Source of the DNA: Limimaricola variabilis
GTDB taxonomy: Bacteria; Pseudomonadota; Alphaproteobacteria; Rhodobacterales; Rhodobacteraceae
DNA length: 64,000 nucleotides
Assembly: GCF_014195545.1 (NCBI RefSeq)
Contig: NZ_JACIBX010000011.1
Span: forward strand, 1 to 64,000
Direction: 5' to 3'
How positions within the stretch are numbered: the first letter of the stretch is position 1; each line of letters starts with the position of its first letter. Shown here piece after piece: positions 1 through 7,331 of this stretch. Under the pieces are notes generated by a model that was not told the origin of the DNA, made no database searches, and saw only the letters and a program-made list of their open reading frames with translations. The position numbers and the translations under genes were made by a program.

Positions 1-60
<60 letters not shown>

Positions 61-65
61 GTTCA

Positions 66-95
66 AACGCCCCCCGGCTCAAGCCGCGGGGCGTT
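66..95 (+). terminator. Hairpin after tRNA-fMet
   Basis: AACGCCCC (66-73) pairs with GGGGCGTT (88-95). Inside it, CGGCT (75-79) pairs with AGCCG (82-86), with one C-C mismatch between the two stems. It starts 6 bases after the tRNA CCA end. There is no clear T run after it, so it may be a processing or terminator stem. Confidence 0.55.
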
Positions 96-782
96 CGTCG
101 TCGGGAGCAGGCCAAAAGGCGGGGCGGGGCGGCCAGCTCCCATGCCGAGCTCTTGCTGTAAATGCCCGCAGCCGAACCCTTGATGACGCCCGGCTCCATT
201 GAACCTCCCGAGCCGCCATCGAAGGCGATGATGTAATGCTCTGCCCTGACTTGGCCAGTGTAGTGTGGAGTAACGTCGACCATACCGGTTGTTCACATCC
301 GCCGAAGGAGCGGGCCTGGAACCGAGGCCTCCGGATCTGGACGCCTATCGCCGTCACGTTTCGCTCAATGCCGCCGAACCTGCGAGCAAGCATGGCAGTA
401 GCGTGTCGATGGTTTGAAAGGTCCAGCGATTCGCTGGTGCAGCCCTCCCATCAACCTGAACAATTTGCAGATGTATTGTGGTATTGTTTCTGCTGCTGGA
501 GCGGCAAAACCTTCTGCCGAAGTTACGCTGCGTTGGCATCACATCCTTGCCATAATAGTGTCTCGCTTTCGAAACTTCGGCATAGGCCGTGGCGCATTGG
601 GAGGGGGGCGGGTTTCCGAACTGGAATTATTCCCCCTAGCATCCTCCAATCTTTTCCCATTCAGCGCCAATACGGCGTGAGCGCTCTGGCGCTTGGAGGA
701 GGCGCTTTACCTGCGGGGCGGAAAATTGCCCTGAAAACGGCGATTTGGTGGCGGGGATCGGCCCGTTTCGCGACGGCCGGTT

Positions 783-810
783 TTGACGATTGCAGCCCAT
801 GTTTTAATTT
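783..810 (+). promoter_or_regulatory. Candidate sigma-70 promoter for the polysaccharide operon
   Basis: TTGACG at 783-788 is followed after 16 bases by TAATTT at 805-810. Transcription would start near 817 and give a leader of about 75 bases before the ATG at 891. This is the most AT-rich short stretch near the first gene, and it argues against translation starting as early as 783. Confidence 0.5.
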
Positions 811-824
811 CGGGCAAGGCGGCG

Positions 825-840
825 CTCCGAATTGTCGGAG
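825..840 (+). promoter_or_regulatory. Small perfect inverted repeat in the operon leader
   Basis: CTCCGA (825-830) and TCGGAG (835-840) flank an ATTG loop, about 50 bases before the first start codon. It could be an operator or an RNA hairpin in the leader; nothing in the sequence says which. Confidence 0.35.
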
Positions 841-890
841 ACGACCGCCGCAGCCTGCGTCCCGAGCGCAGCAGTGGCGAAGGGCCGGAA

Positions 891-1625
891 ATGACGATGA
901 CGATGAGCGAGACCGGACGGACCGAAGGCAGGGCGCTGGCAAAGGACATATTGATGGCCGGCCGCTCCGGCGACCGAGCCGGTCGCACCGCGCGGCTGGT
1001 CACGGCGTCGCCGCTGGAAGGGTTCTACCGGCACCGGGCCAAGCGCTGGGTCGATCTCGCGCTCACGCTGCTGGCCATCCTGCCGGTCAGCCTGCTGATC
1101 GGTGTCATCGCTGCGCTGGTCGTACTGGAGGGCGGGCGGCCCTTCTACCTGCAGCCGCGGGTCGGACGCGATGGCCGGGTGTTCCGGATGATCAAGATCC
1201 GGACCATGGTCCGCGACGCCGAGGCCGCGCTGGAGCGGCACTTGGAGACCGATCCTGACGCCCGCCAGGAGTGGGATCACCACCAGAAACTGCGCCACGA
1301 TCCCCGCGTGACCCGGCTCGGCCGGTTCCTGCGGCGCAGCTCCCTCGACGAGCTGCCGCAATTCTTCAACGTATTGCGCGGCGACATGACCCTCGTGGGT
1401 CCGCGCCCCTTCATGCCGGGCCAGCAGCACTTCTATCCCGGCACCGAGTATTACCGGATGCGTCCGGGTATCACGGGCTTCTGGCAGACCTCGGTCCGCA
1501 ACGAGGCGAGCTTCGTGCAACGGGCGACCTATGACCGCAGCTATTACCAGGCGCTCTCGCTGCCGACGGATCTGCGGGTCCTGCTGCGCACTGCCCGGGT
1601 GGTCTGGCGCGGCAGCGGGCAGTGA
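891..1625 (+). CDS. Bacterial sugar transferase (polyisoprenyl-phosphate priming enzyme)
   Basis: A 244-residue membrane enzyme of the Pfam bacterial sugar transferase family (ExoY/WbaP catalytic domain). These enzymes start polysaccharide repeat units by moving a sugar phosphate from a nucleotide sugar onto undecaprenyl phosphate. One hydrophobic helix lies near residues 50-75, followed by family motifs around KIRTM, RRSSLDELPQ, LVGPRP and RPGITG. The start at 891 is chosen because AGGG at 881-884 is well placed, while the upstream in-frame TTG at 783 overlaps the promoter candidate. It is the first gene of the forward operon. The sugar cannot be deduced. Confidence 0.93.
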   Translation: MTMTMSETGRTEGRALAKDILMAGRSGDRAGRTARLVTASPLEGFYRHRAKRWVDLALTLLAILPVSLLIGVIAALVVLEGGRPFYLQPRVGRDGRVFRMIKIRTMVRDAEAALERHLETDPDARQEWDHHQKLRHDPRVTRLGRFLRRSSLDELPQFFNVLRGDMTLVGPRPFMPGQQHFYPGTEYYRMRPGITGFWQTSVRNEASFVQRATYDRSYYQALSLPTDLRVLLRTARVVWRGSGQ

Positions 1626-1743
1626 TACTCGCGGCGCGCAACGACACTCTTGGGTTCGTGCCCGGCTGAGGCCATCTTGGCGTCATCGCCATGCCGCCTC
1701 GAGATGAGAGCGGCTGAGGCCCACAGGCTGGACGGACCGCTGC

Positions 1744-3129
1744 ATGCCCAATGCCATCGCCTCGATCGCCCTGATGGGCTGGCCGCTGGTCACGCTGGCG
1801 CTGTTCCTGCGTCTGCGGCCCGGCATGGCCTTGGTGGCGAGTTTGTTGGCCGGCTACCTCCTGTTGCCACCGCTGCCGGCGGAGTTCGATCCGCCGATGC
1901 TGCCGTCGCTCAACAAGGAGACGATCCCCAGCCTGTCGGTGCTGGTCATCGCATTGGCACTACGCCGGGTCGGCCCGCGCGAGCTGCTGCCGCGCCATCC
2001 GCTGATGCTGGGGGCGCTGGCGGTGTTCCTGATCTCACCGGTCATGACGGTGATGACCAACACCGACCCGCTCCGCTTCGGCATCATGGAGCTTCCGGCG
2101 CTGCGGCTCGTCGAGGTGCCAGGCATCGTCATCCGTCAAGCCCTTCTCGTGGGGCCATTCCTGCTGGCGCGGGCGCTGCTGCGACGGGAGGAAGATCACC
2201 GGATGCTCCTCTGGGCTCTGGTCACGGGCGGCTTGGCCTACACGCTGCCGATCCTGCTGGAGGTGCGGCTCAGCCCGCAGCTCAACACCTGGATCTACGG
2301 CTACTTCCAGCACAGTTTCAGCCAGATGATGCGGGGCGACGGGTTCCGGCCGATCGTGTTCCTCTATCACGGTCTTTGGGTGGCCTTCTTCGTGGCCATG
2401 GCGGTGCTGGCGGCGATCGGCCTCGCGCGCGAGGGGAAGGGCCCCCGGGCCGTCTGGAACTGGGGCGTGGCCGGACTGCTGGGGATCGTGCTGCTGCTGT
2501 GCAAGTCACTGGCGGCGATCATCTACACGGCGGTGCTGGCGCCCGTGCTGGCGCTGACGCCCCGGCGGATACAGCTCTTGGCGGCGGCGGGCATGGCCGC
2601 GCTGTCGCTCGGCTATCCGCTGCTCAAGGGGGCCGACCTGGTGCCGCAGGAGCAACTGCTCGAATGGGCCGGATCGGTCAGCGCCGACCGCGCGCAATCG
2701 CTCGGCTTCCGCTTCGACAACGAGGACGTGCTGCTGGAGCGGGCCTGGGAGCGGCCGGTGTTCGGCTGGGGGATCTGGGGACGCAACCTGCTTTATGACC
2801 GCGATTCAGGGCGGACGACGACGGTCACCGATGGCCGCTGGCTGATCGTGATCGGCGTGTTCGGTTGGGCAGGCTACCTCGCCGAGTTCGGGCTGCTGGC
2901 CTTCCCGGTGCTGGCACTTTGGTTCGGCAGCGGGCGCGCGCCGCCGGGGCCGGCCACGGTGACGCTGGCGGTGATCCTCGGCATGAACCTCGTCGATCTC
3001 CTGCCCAACGCGACGCTCACGCCGCTGACCTTTCTTGCGGCGGGGGCAGTGCTGGGGATGGTCGAGACGATGGCGGCGGTCGGTCGACGGCACCGACCTG
3101 TCCCCGAACCGATCCGGACCATCCTGTGA
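1744..3129 (+). CDS. O-antigen ligase/Wzy-like polysaccharide polymerase
   Basis: A 461-residue integral membrane protein with about ten hydrophobic segments spread through its length. A large hydrophilic loop near residues 310-370 contains the stretch WERPVFGWGIWG. Such a late periplasmic loop with an RP.FGWG-like motif is typical of O-antigen ligases and Wzy polymerases, which join lipid-linked repeat units on the periplasmic side. It lies 118 bases after the priming transferase, and its stop codon overlaps the GTG start of the next gene. The position, next to a flippase and chain-length protein, favours polymerase over ligase, but sequence alone does not separate them. Confidence 0.8.
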   Translation: MPNAIASIALMGWPLVTLALFLRLRPGMALVASLLAGYLLLPPLPAEFDPPMLPSLNKETIPSLSVLVIALALRRVGPRELLPRHPLMLGALAVFLISPVMTVMTNTDPLRFGIMELPALRLVEVPGIVIRQALLVGPFLLARALLRREEDHRMLLWALVTGGLAYTLPILLEVRLSPQLNTWIYGYFQHSFSQMMRGDGFRPIVFLYHGLWVAFFVAMAVLAAIGLAREGKGPRAVWNWGVAGLLGIVLLLCKSLAAIIYTAVLAPVLALTPRRIQLLAAAGMAALSLGYPLLKGADLVPQEQLLEWAGSVSADRAQSLGFRFDNEDVLLERAWERPVFGWGIWGRNLLYDRDSGRTTTVTDGRWLIVIGVFGWAGYLAEFGLLAFPVLALWFGSGRAPPGPATVTLAVILGMNLVDLLPNATLTPLTFLAAGAVLGMVETMAAVGRRHRPVPEPIRTIL

Positions 3130-5039
3130 TCCGGTCCAGCCTTCTGCCGGCGATGCTCGCCGCCCTCCTGCTGCTGGCCGCGCAGGCGGTGCCGGCACGG
3201 GCCGCGCCCCTTCTGGGCATGAACCTTGCCGGGATATCCGACTGGTCGACCGAACATCCCTTCATCGACTTGATGAAGACGGCGCGGCCCTGGATCGGGC
3301 ATCTGCCCGGGCAGTGGGGCGGCATCGAGGCGGAGGAAATGGTCGCGCAGGGCCATGTCGATCGCGGCGGGACGCTGCTGTCGATCCCGGAAGGCGCGCA
3401 CCATGCCGGAACGCTGATTCTCACCGACCAGCCCGAAGCGGCGACGTCCCTCGCCGGGCGATACGTGCTGCGCCATCAAGGTCGGGGCGAGATCGACGTG
3501 GCCGGGCGCGCCCGCAACGTCGCCCGCGCGCCGGGCGAGATTCGTTTCGACTACACCCCGGGGCCGGGCGCGGTCGAGATCGAGGTGACGCGGATCGATC
3601 CCGCCGATCCGTTGCGGGCGATCAGCGTGGTGCGGGAGGACCGCCTCTCCCATGCCGCGGCCGGAGCGCTGTTCAACCCCGACTGGCTCGCCCGGATCTC
3701 GGGGCTGCGGGTGCTGCGCTTCATGGACTGGATGGAGACCAACGGCTCCGATCTGCGGAGCTGGGCCGACCGGCCCCGACCGGATGATCAGGGCTGGACC
3801 CGGGGCGTGCCGGTTGAGGTGATCGCAAGGCTCGCCAATGAGGTCGGCGCCGACCCGTGGGTGACGCTGCCGCATATGGCCGATGACGACTATGTCCGGC
3901 GTTTCGCGACGACGATGCGCGAGGCGCTCGATCCACGCCTGAAGGTGCATGCGGAGTGGTCGAACGAGGTCTGGAATTTCGGTTTCGCTCAGGCGGGCTG
4001 GGCGCAGGAGCAGGCGCAGGCGCTCTGGGGTGATGCGGCCCCCGGCGACGCTTGGATGCAATATGCGGGCCACCGCGCGGCGCGGGTCGCCGATATCTGG
4101 CACGAGGTCTTTGTCGATGATCCCGACAGGTTGGTGCGGGTCTTCGCCACCCAGACCGGCTGGCCCGGGCTGGAAGCCTCCGCCCTCGCGGCGCCGCTTC
4201 GGATCGCCTCGGGCGCCCCTCCGCCTGCCGAGAGCTTCGACGCCTATGCCGTAACCGCCTATGTCGGCCACGACATCGGTGCCGATGACGGGCTGGCCGA
4301 GCTGCGTCGTCGCATGGCGAGCGGCACGGCGGTGGGCTGGGCACGCGAAAGACTCGCCGCGGATGTCGCGGAGCTGACCGACAGGTACTGGCCCCATCAC
4401 GCCGAGGCAGCGGCGCGCTATGGTTTGCAGCTGCTGATGTATGAGGGCGGCCCCCATCTCGTCGCCGGGCCCGAGGCGCGCGACGACGCGGCGGTGACCG
4501 GCTTTCTGGCCGATCTGTCCTATACGCCGGAGATGGCCACGCTGATCGACGATCTGGTGGCAGGATGGCGCGCGGCCGGCGGCACGCTCGCGACCGCCTA
4601 TCTCGATGTCGCCGCCCCCTCGCGTTGGGGCAGCTGGGGCAACCTGCGGCATCTGGACGATTCCACCGCGCGCTGGGACGCCTGGATGCGCGCCAACGCC
4701 CAAGGCCCGGACTGGGAGGAGCGCGTGCCCGGCACCTTCGCTGATGGCGTGACGCTCGTCGGTGGCATGACGGCCGAGCGGCTGGTCGGCACCCCCGAGG
4801 AGGACGTCCTGCTCGGCGGCGGTGGCGATGACGAGATCCATGCCGGGCCGGGCGACCGGGTCGATGGTGGGCCGGGGCGCGATATCGTCCTGCTTCCCGA
4901 GGCGTTGCGTGCGGCGCCGGTGACGTGGCAGGACGGGCGGCTGGCGATCGGGGCGGGGGCGGCGCTGCTGCTGCTGGCCGGGGTGGAGGAGATCGCATAT
5001 GGAGAGGGACCGCCGATCGCCACGGAGACATTGCCATGA
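3126..5039 (+). CDS. Secreted glycosidase-like protein with RTX-like tail
   Basis: A 637-residue exported protein. A GTG start overlaps the stop of the polymerase gene (GTGA). The N-terminal 27 residues are a signal peptide ending around ARA-AP. The body resembles a TIM-barrel glycosidase: EWSNEVWNF around residues 277-285 carries an Asn-Glu pair (N280-E281), the usual acid/base position of clan GH-A enzymes. Residues about 550-590 hold degenerate hemolysin-type glycine/aspartate motifs (GGGGDDEIHAGPGD), which normally bind calcium and mark type I secretion substrates. It probably trims or binds the polysaccharide made by the neighbouring genes. The catalytic nucleophile was not located and the exact family is unknown. 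Confidence 0.72.
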   Translation: MIRSSLLPAMLAALLLLAAQAVPARAAPLLGMNLAGISDWSTEHPFIDLMKTARPWIGHLPGQWGGIEAEEMVAQGHVDRGGTLLSIPEGAHHAGTLILTDQPEAATSLAGRYVLRHQGRGEIDVAGRARNVARAPGEIRFDYTPGPGAVEIEVTRIDPADPLRAISVVREDRLSHAAAGALFNPDWLARISGLRVLRFMDWMETNGSDLRSWADRPRPDDQGWTRGVPVEVIARLANEVGADPWVTLPHMADDDYVRRFATTMREALDPRLKVHAEWSNEVWNFGFAQAGWAQEQAQALWGDAAPGDAWMQYAGHRAARVADIWHEVFVDDPDRLVRVFATQTGWPGLEASALAAPLRIASGAPPPAESFDAYAVTAYVGHDIGADDGLAELRRRMASGTAVGWARERLAADVAELTDRYWPHHAEAAARYGLQLLMYEGGPHLVAGPEARDDAAVTGFLADLSYTPEMATLIDDLVAGWRAAGGTLATAYLDVAAPSRWGSWGNLRHLDDSTARWDAWMRANAQGPDWEERVPGTFADGVTLVGGMTAERLVGTPEEDVLLGGGGDDEIHAGPGDRVDGGPGRDIVLLPEALRAAPVTWQDGRLAIGAGAALLLLAGVEEIAYGEGPPIATETLP

Positions 5040-5872
5040 CCGGCGCGCCGCTCGAGATTCTGATCCCTGCCAATAACGAGGCCGCACAGATCGACGCCTG
5101 CCTCGCCGCACTGGCCGAGAGCACGCCTGTGCCCGGACCGGTCGGGGTCACGGTGATCGCCAATGGCTGCCATGACGATACCGCCGCGCGGACCCGTGCC
5201 GCCACTGCGCAGATGGCGGCGCGGGGTTGGACCCTGCGGGTGATCGAGCTGCCCGTCGGCGGAAAGATCGCTGCGCTGAATGCCGGGGAGGCGGGCCTGC
5301 CCGACACCGCGATCCGCGCCTATCTCGACGCCGACGTCACCGTCTCGCCGCCGCTGATGGCGCTGATCCACGCGGCGCTCGACCGCGCCACGCCGCTCTA
5401 TGCCAGCGGTCGGCCGCGGATCACCGGCCGGGGCAGGGTGGCGCGCGCCTATGCCCGGCTTTGGGCGCAGTTGCCTTTCATGGCCCATGGCGTGCCGGGC
5501 TGCGGCCTCTTCGCCGTCAGCCCGGCGGGCCGAAAGCGCTGGGGCGCCTTTCCCGAACTGATCTCGGATGACGGCTTCGCCCGCCTGAACTTCGCCCCCG
5601 AGGAGCGGGTCGCGGTGCCCGCCGATTACGACTGGCCGGTGGCCGAAGGCTTCGCCGCGCTGTGGCGGGTGCGGCGGCGGCAGGATGCCGGCATGGCCGA
5701 AATCGCCCGGCGCCACCCCGACATGATGACGCGCGAGGGCAAGCCGCCCTTGGGTGTGGCAGGCGCGGCACGGCTGGCACTGCGCGACCCCGTGGGCTTC
5801 GCGGTCTACGGCGCGGTCGCGCTCGGCGTGCGCCTTGCCCCCGAACCGCGCGGCTGGAGCCGCGGGCGTTGA
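5036..5872 (+). CDS. Family 2 glycosyltransferase
   Basis: A 278-residue GT-A fold enzyme. It begins with the typical LIPANNEA strand, followed by VIANGCHDDT and the metal-binding DADV motif near residue 100. A short hydrophobic C-terminal stretch may anchor it to the membrane. It would add one sugar to the lipid-linked repeat unit on the cytoplasmic face. The ATG overlaps the stop of the glycosidase-like gene (ATGA), and its own stop overlaps the TTG start of the flippase, so translation is probably coupled. Donor and acceptor are unknown. Confidence 0.88.
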   Translation: MTGAPLEILIPANNEAAQIDACLAALAESTPVPGPVGVTVIANGCHDDTAARTRAATAQMAARGWTLRVIELPVGGKIAALNAGEAGLPDTAIRAYLDADVTVSPPLMALIHAALDRATPLYASGRPRITGRGRVARAYARLWAQLPFMAHGVPGCGLFAVSPAGRKRWGAFPELISDDGFARLNFAPEERVAVPADYDWPVAEGFAALWRVRRRQDAGMAEIARRHPDMMTREGKPPLGVAGAARLALRDPVGFAVYGAVALGVRLAPEPRGWSRGR

Positions 5873-7239
5873 GCGCGGCGCTGTTGGGACGGTTGCGCTC
5901 GGGAGGGATCGGCGCGCGGGCGCTGCGCTCGGCGGCGATCATGATCGCGGGGTTCGGCACGGGTCAGCTGCTGCGGCTCGCCTCGAACCTGATCCTGACC
6001 CGGCTGCTGTTCCCCGAGGCTTTCGGCGTGATGGCGATCGTCATGGTGTTCATGATGGGCCTCGCCATGTTCTCCGATGTCGGCATCTCCCCCGCCATCA
6101 TGCAGAGCAAGCGCGGCGATGACCGCGATTTCCTCGATACCGCCTGGACGATCCAGGTTGGGCGCGGCGTTGCGCTCTGGGTCGCGGCGCTGCTGCTCGC
6201 CGCGCCGGTGGCGCATTGGTACGACGCGCCGATGCTGAACTGGTACCTGCCGGTCGCGGCGCTGGCGCTGATCGTCAACGGCTTCAACCCCACCAAGCTC
6301 GAGAGCGCCCACCGGCACCTGCGCGCCGGGCGGGTGACGCTGATCGAGCTGGCCACGCAGGCCACGCAGATCGTCTTCGGGCTGCTGCTGGCCTGGGCCT
6401 GGGGGTCGGTCTGGGCGCTGGTGGTCTCCGGGCTGATCGGCGCGCTGGCACAGCTGGTCTACCTGCACCTGTTCCTGCCGGGCCCCCGCAACCGCTTCCG
6501 GTTGGAGCCCGCCGCAGCGCGCGAGCTGGTCTCGTTCGGCAAGTGGATCTTTCTCTCCACCGTCGCCGGCTTCGCATTGGCCCAGAGCGACCGGGTGCTG
6601 ATCGGCGGCTACCTGTCGCTGTCGGATTTCGGCGTCTACAACATCGGCCTGTTCCTCGCGAGCTTTCCGATGATGCTGGGCCAGATGGTGACGCGCCGGG
6701 TGCTGATCCCGGTCTACCGCGACAGCCCGCCCGCCGAGAGCGCCGCCAATTTCGCACGGCTGCGCCGCCTCAGGACGCTGGCGACCGCCGGGCTGCTGGC
6801 CGCGGTCGCGGTGCTGGCACTCGCGGGTGTCTGGCTGATCGAGGTGATGTATGACGACCGCTACGCGATGGCGGGGGGCGTGGTGGTGCTGGTATCTGTG
6901 ATGCAGATCCCGGTGCTGATCGGCCTCACCTATGACCAGGCGGCCCTCGCCTCGGGGCGCTCCCGGCGCTTCTTCCTGCTGCAGGCCACGCGCGCGGCGC
7001 TGACCGTGGCCGGTCTGTGGCTCGGCCTGGCCTGGGGCGGGCTGCTGGGGGGGCTGCTGGGGCAGGGCCTGGCCTATCTCCTCGCCTACCCGGTGCTCGT
7101 CTGGGTGGCGCGCCGCGAACGGGCCTGGGATCCGCTCCACGACGCCTTTGCCGCGTTGGCAGGGGGGCTTATGGCATTGCTGGCGATCCCGGCGAACTGG
7201 CCCGCCATCATGACATTGGTTAGCATCTCCGCAGGCTGA
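5869..7239 (+). CDS. Wzx-like lipopolysaccharide/polysaccharide flippase
   Basis: A 456-residue membrane protein of the polysaccharide transporter (MOP/Wzx) family. About twelve hydrophobic helices are visible, along with the early pattern LASNLILTRLLFPEAFGVMA that is typical of these flippases. They move lipid-linked repeat units to the periplasmic face. I chose the TTG at 5869, which overlaps the stop of the GT2 gene (TTGA) and has GGAG about 9 bases upstream. No ATG start was found that keeps the first helix complete. It is the last gene before the hairpin that precedes the PKS. Confidence 0.87.
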   Translation: MSAALLGRLRSGGIGARALRSAAIMIAGFGTGQLLRLASNLILTRLLFPEAFGVMAIVMVFMMGLAMFSDVGISPAIMQSKRGDDRDFLDTAWTIQVGRGVALWVAALLLAAPVAHWYDAPMLNWYLPVAALALIVNGFNPTKLESAHRHLRAGRVTLIELATQATQIVFGLLLAWAWGSVWALVVSGLIGALAQLVYLHLFLPGPRNRFRLEPAAARELVSFGKWIFLSTVAGFALAQSDRVLIGGYLSLSDFGVYNIGLFLASFPMMLGQMVTRRVLIPVYRDSPPAESAANFARLRRLRTLATAGLLAAVAVLALAGVWLIEVMYDDRYAMAGGVVVLVSVMQIPVLIGLTYDQAALASGRSRRFFLLQATRAALTVAGLWLGLAWGGLLGGLLGQGLAYLLAYPVLVWVARRERAWDPLHDAFAALAGGLMALLAIPANWPAIMTLVSISAG

Positions 7240-7241
7240 CA

Positions 7242-7266
7242 CACGCCCCGGCAGAACCGGCGCGTG
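7242..7266 (+). terminator. Hairpin between flippase and PKS
   Basis: CACGCCCCGG (7242-7251) pairs with CCGGCGCGTG (7257-7266) with one mismatch and a 5-base loop. There is no T tract. It sits 3 bases after the flippase stop and 65 bases before the PKS start, so it may attenuate readthrough into the PKS/NRPS block. Confidence 0.4.
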
Positions 7267-7331
7267 GTCGGAAAACTGCCGTATTCGGGCACGACACTGG
7301 CGGTATCCAACAACACGACGGAGAGCGGATC

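Larger units (their letters stand above)
96..890. other. Gene-free leader between tRNA-fMet and the polysaccharide locus
   Basis: I see no convincing gene here. The six-frame translations are short, have no recognisable motif, and none has a good ribosome binding site. By eye the stretch 230-600 is less GC-rich than the coding DNA around it. It contains a promoter candidate (783-810) and a small perfect hairpin (825-840). A decayed remnant downstream of the tRNA is possible, but I found no integrase fragment and no direct repeat of the tRNA 3' end. Confidence 0.6.

Noticed and set aside
1650-2798. 382-residue forward frame inside the polymerase gene
   Set aside because: Arg/Gly/Ala-rich shadow of the real membrane protein in another frame.
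2874-5111. 745-residue reverse reading frame
   Set aside because: Lies antisense to the glycosidase-like gene; long open shadows are normal at this GC content and no family motif appears.
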